DNA of 64,000 bases from the NCBI RefSeq assembly GCF_000003605.2, contig NW_003120423.1:115290-179289 (forward strand). Reading direction: 5' to 3'. Positions within the stretch are counted from its first letter, which is position 1. Each line of letters opens with the position of its first letter. A program made the translations under genes and the position numbers. Shown here piece by piece: positions 62,301 to 64,000 of this stretch. This DNA comes from Saccoglossus kowalevskii (lineage: Eukaryota; Hemichordata; Enteropneusta; Harrimaniidae). The notes beneath the pieces are model-generated. The model did not search any database. It had not been told where the DNA came from and saw only the letters and a program-made list of their open reading frames with translations.

Positions 62301-64000
62301 TCTTTGTGGTCCCGATCATTATGCTAACAGCAATAATTATCATCTTCCAGGCATTAGCGGCCGTGTAACGATAGATAAAAATGGTGATAGAAACCAAGAT
62401 TTTTGGTTATTCGGATTTGATGCTGCACAAGATGAGTACTCCAGGGTCGCTTGGTACGACAGCTCTGGGAAGATGCTCCGATTTGTAACCAATGCAACCA
62501 TTACGTGGCCAGCCGGAAGACGAGTGCCACCACGTGACATACCAGAATGTGGTTTCCAAGGAGAATATTGCATAGATTCAGAAAAAGGCAAGTCTGTGCA
62601 AGCTAAATTAGTTTCTGTATATGGCATGTCTATTTAGTTACAGTAAGGCAATAATTCGTGCTATTTCGAACCGTCGGTTTTGGAACAGTTTGTGTTTCGA
62701 GGTGCTTTGTCGTAGTCACAGTTCTAGTCTAGTGTGTTCAATGATCGTAATGTGTCTGCACTGATAAATCAATTATGTAGTTTGATATGTGGCAAACTAT
62801 GATGTAATTACATCATATGTTATTGGTCTCTTTAAGTTGTATAAATGCTCCAGGACAATGAGCAACTGTCTTAGAATATTGAGCTATTTTGAGGTTATAA
62901 ATTTTCCGCGTAAGATTTGAAAAATTCAATTAAAAAAGTCTCAGCATCGAATAAGGTAACACATCCCTATATAGGTTCGGCTATTTGTGGTGACTATATC
63001 GTAGTATATATTTGTAATTAAAGCAGTGCACTAACAAAAAGTTGACGACTACAACTTCAAAGACAGAAGTAAATAAAAGAAAAAAACTGATAAATATGGT
63101 GTAAATATGATTTCCAACGTAAACGCTTTTCTGATATTTTGTTGCGATACACACTAATACATTTCTTAAACAAAATGCAACCGTTTTAAAATATACTATT
63201 TTACTTCTGCGACATGGTGCGTAAGCTGTGCTGTAAATATATAATAATTTGTTTGATACTAATGTTTTAAACAGCAATAATAAATTTTAAAGTGTAATAT
63301 TTAATCGAATATATAATGTAATGTAAATATGAGTGTACATGCCTTGATGGCTCGTTTCAAATTAAGTAATCGTTTTACAGATGTTTACTACGTAGTTCCG
63401 TGTTCTGCACTACATCCATTGAGTGATACACTTTAAACGATAATGGACAGAAAGAGTCTTTCGTCTAACTCGTCCACATACGTGTCACTATAAATGTTTT
63501 TGGGGGACATGAATACAGGTTATGGCAGCCTGCTTACTGATACTTTAGGAATTTAAAAAATATGCCCGCCAGCTTTTCATACCTTAATTCAGGGACAAAA
63601 TATTCGTTTATTTGACTCGTGGTCGTGCGACTAGGATATTTACCTGCGGAAACGTCAATGTACGTGTAATTCAATAATCCGAATCAGGAGTAAGTGCACA
63701 CACAGTAACTGTAGTCGTTGAAAGATTTCGTTTAATATAAATTATCGAGGAATCATTGAAAAAATGACCCACATTTTGTGATTCGGAATGAATATATAAT
63801 AATGACGAAAAAACATCAAATTTACAAAGTACATGATTTTTGTTGTATATTCCATTGTATGTACTTTTAGTGTTTATTATTTTCAGGAACGACTTTCATT
63901 ATATTAGTCGTTATGCCGTTATTGTTATTCTTCTTGGCTGCTGCGATCATTGCGTTTGTTGTTTATAGAAGAGAAAAAATCAAATCCGCTCTCTTGGATA
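59345..64000 (+). CDS. Gene C: receptor guanylate cyclase, 5' half (signal peptide, ectodomain, membrane helix); 3' end outside window
   Basis: Third paralog. Exons: 59345-60002, 60844-60971, 61231-61410, 62032-62167, 62351-62587, and 63887 to the window edge. Phases match exons 1-6 of gene B; exon 1 is two codons longer and exon 2 one codon longer, the rest equal. Residues 1-25 are a hydrophobic signal peptide (ATG at 59345; a second in-frame ATG at 59351 could also serve). The ectodomain has the family marks [48 protein letters not shown] and CGFQGEYC. The helix FIILVVMPLLLFFLAAAIIA follows, then basic YRREK. By eye exon 1 is roughly 60-65% identical to gene B in protein, so B and C are clearly older duplicates than the near-identical stretches of A and B. 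Intron 5 has a GC donor (62588). The kinase-homology and cyclase exons would lie beyond 64000; that the gene continues is inferred from its relatives. No stop or frame break was seen. Confidence 0.93.
60003..60843 (+). other. Gene C intron 1 (841 nt)
   Basis: Begins GTGAGT and ends GTATTAG. Contains a GC-richer patch at 60370-60700 (GGGCGGGGGG, CGGCCGACGTTG) that looks like a repeat fragment. The splice at 60844 restores the reading KAR-IIIL, the counterpart of KAR-VIIL in gene B. Confidence 0.6.
62588..63886 (+). other. GC-AG intron 5 of gene C
   Basis: The exon ends GAAAAAG and the intron starts GCAAGT, the textbook GC donor. The exon is 237 nt, identical in length and phase to exon 5 of gene B, whose donor at the same place is GTAAGT. 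The acceptor TTTCAG ends at 63886. The T-to-C change therefore arose within this gene family. The 1.3-kb interior shows nothing else recognisable. Confidence 0.85.

Overview
This is animal (metazoan) nuclear DNA. It is AT-rich and full of introns with GT-AG or GC-AG borders, and its spacers carry short inverted-repeat elements, a tRNA-like SINE, microsatellites and minisatellites. The protein sequence suggests an invertebrate bilaterian, but nothing here lets me name the phylum safely.

The only protein-coding genes I can support are three members of one family, in a head-to-tail array on the + strand. They are single-pass membrane receptor guanylate cyclases of the natriuretic-peptide-receptor type: signal peptide, ANF-receptor ligand-binding ectodomain, one membrane helix, pseudokinase (kinase homology) domain, dimerisation helix, and class III guanylate cyclase domain. 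Gene A (407-7867) enters from the left and shows only its last 11 exons. Gene B (16868-35488) is complete: 20 coding exons rebuilt by hand add up to exactly 3183 nt, or 1060 residues, very close to vertebrate NPR1. Gene C (59345 to the right edge) shows signal peptide, whole ectodomain and membrane helix, and its cytoplasmic half lies outside. Where two genes can be compared, intron positions and phases are the same. All three look intact and probably make cGMP from GTP in response to an extracellular ligand that the sequence does not reveal.

Region by region: 1-7867, gene A 3' half, with two short inverted-repeat elements and a decayed reverse-strand coding fragment in its introns. 7868-16840, a 9-kb spacer with one copy of a hairpin repeat (14.4-14.8 kb) and a likely gene B promoter/5' exon near 15.2-15.3 kb. 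16841-35488, gene B. 35489-59333, a 24-kb spacer without recognisable genes: a 1.24-kb foldback transposon with an 8-bp target duplication (39.4-40.7 kb), a small fossil of a Ty3/gypsy-type retroelement (about 42.7-43.2 kb), a decayed minisatellite (45.0-46.3 kb), an older segmental duplication (47.5-50.2 versus 53.2-57.6 kb), and inside its second copy a very young 1.4-kb tandem duplication. 59334-64000, gene C 5' half.

The most interesting signals are the receptor array itself, the uneven divergence between genes A and B (one exon differs at 3 of 169 sites while another, two exons on, differs at about 40 of 178, which suggests gene conversion), two GC-AG introns, parallel untranslated first exons inferred for genes B and C, and the layered duplications before gene C. 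I found no CRISPR, operon or prokaryotic feature, and no clearly new biochemical system beyond this lineage-specific receptor expansion.
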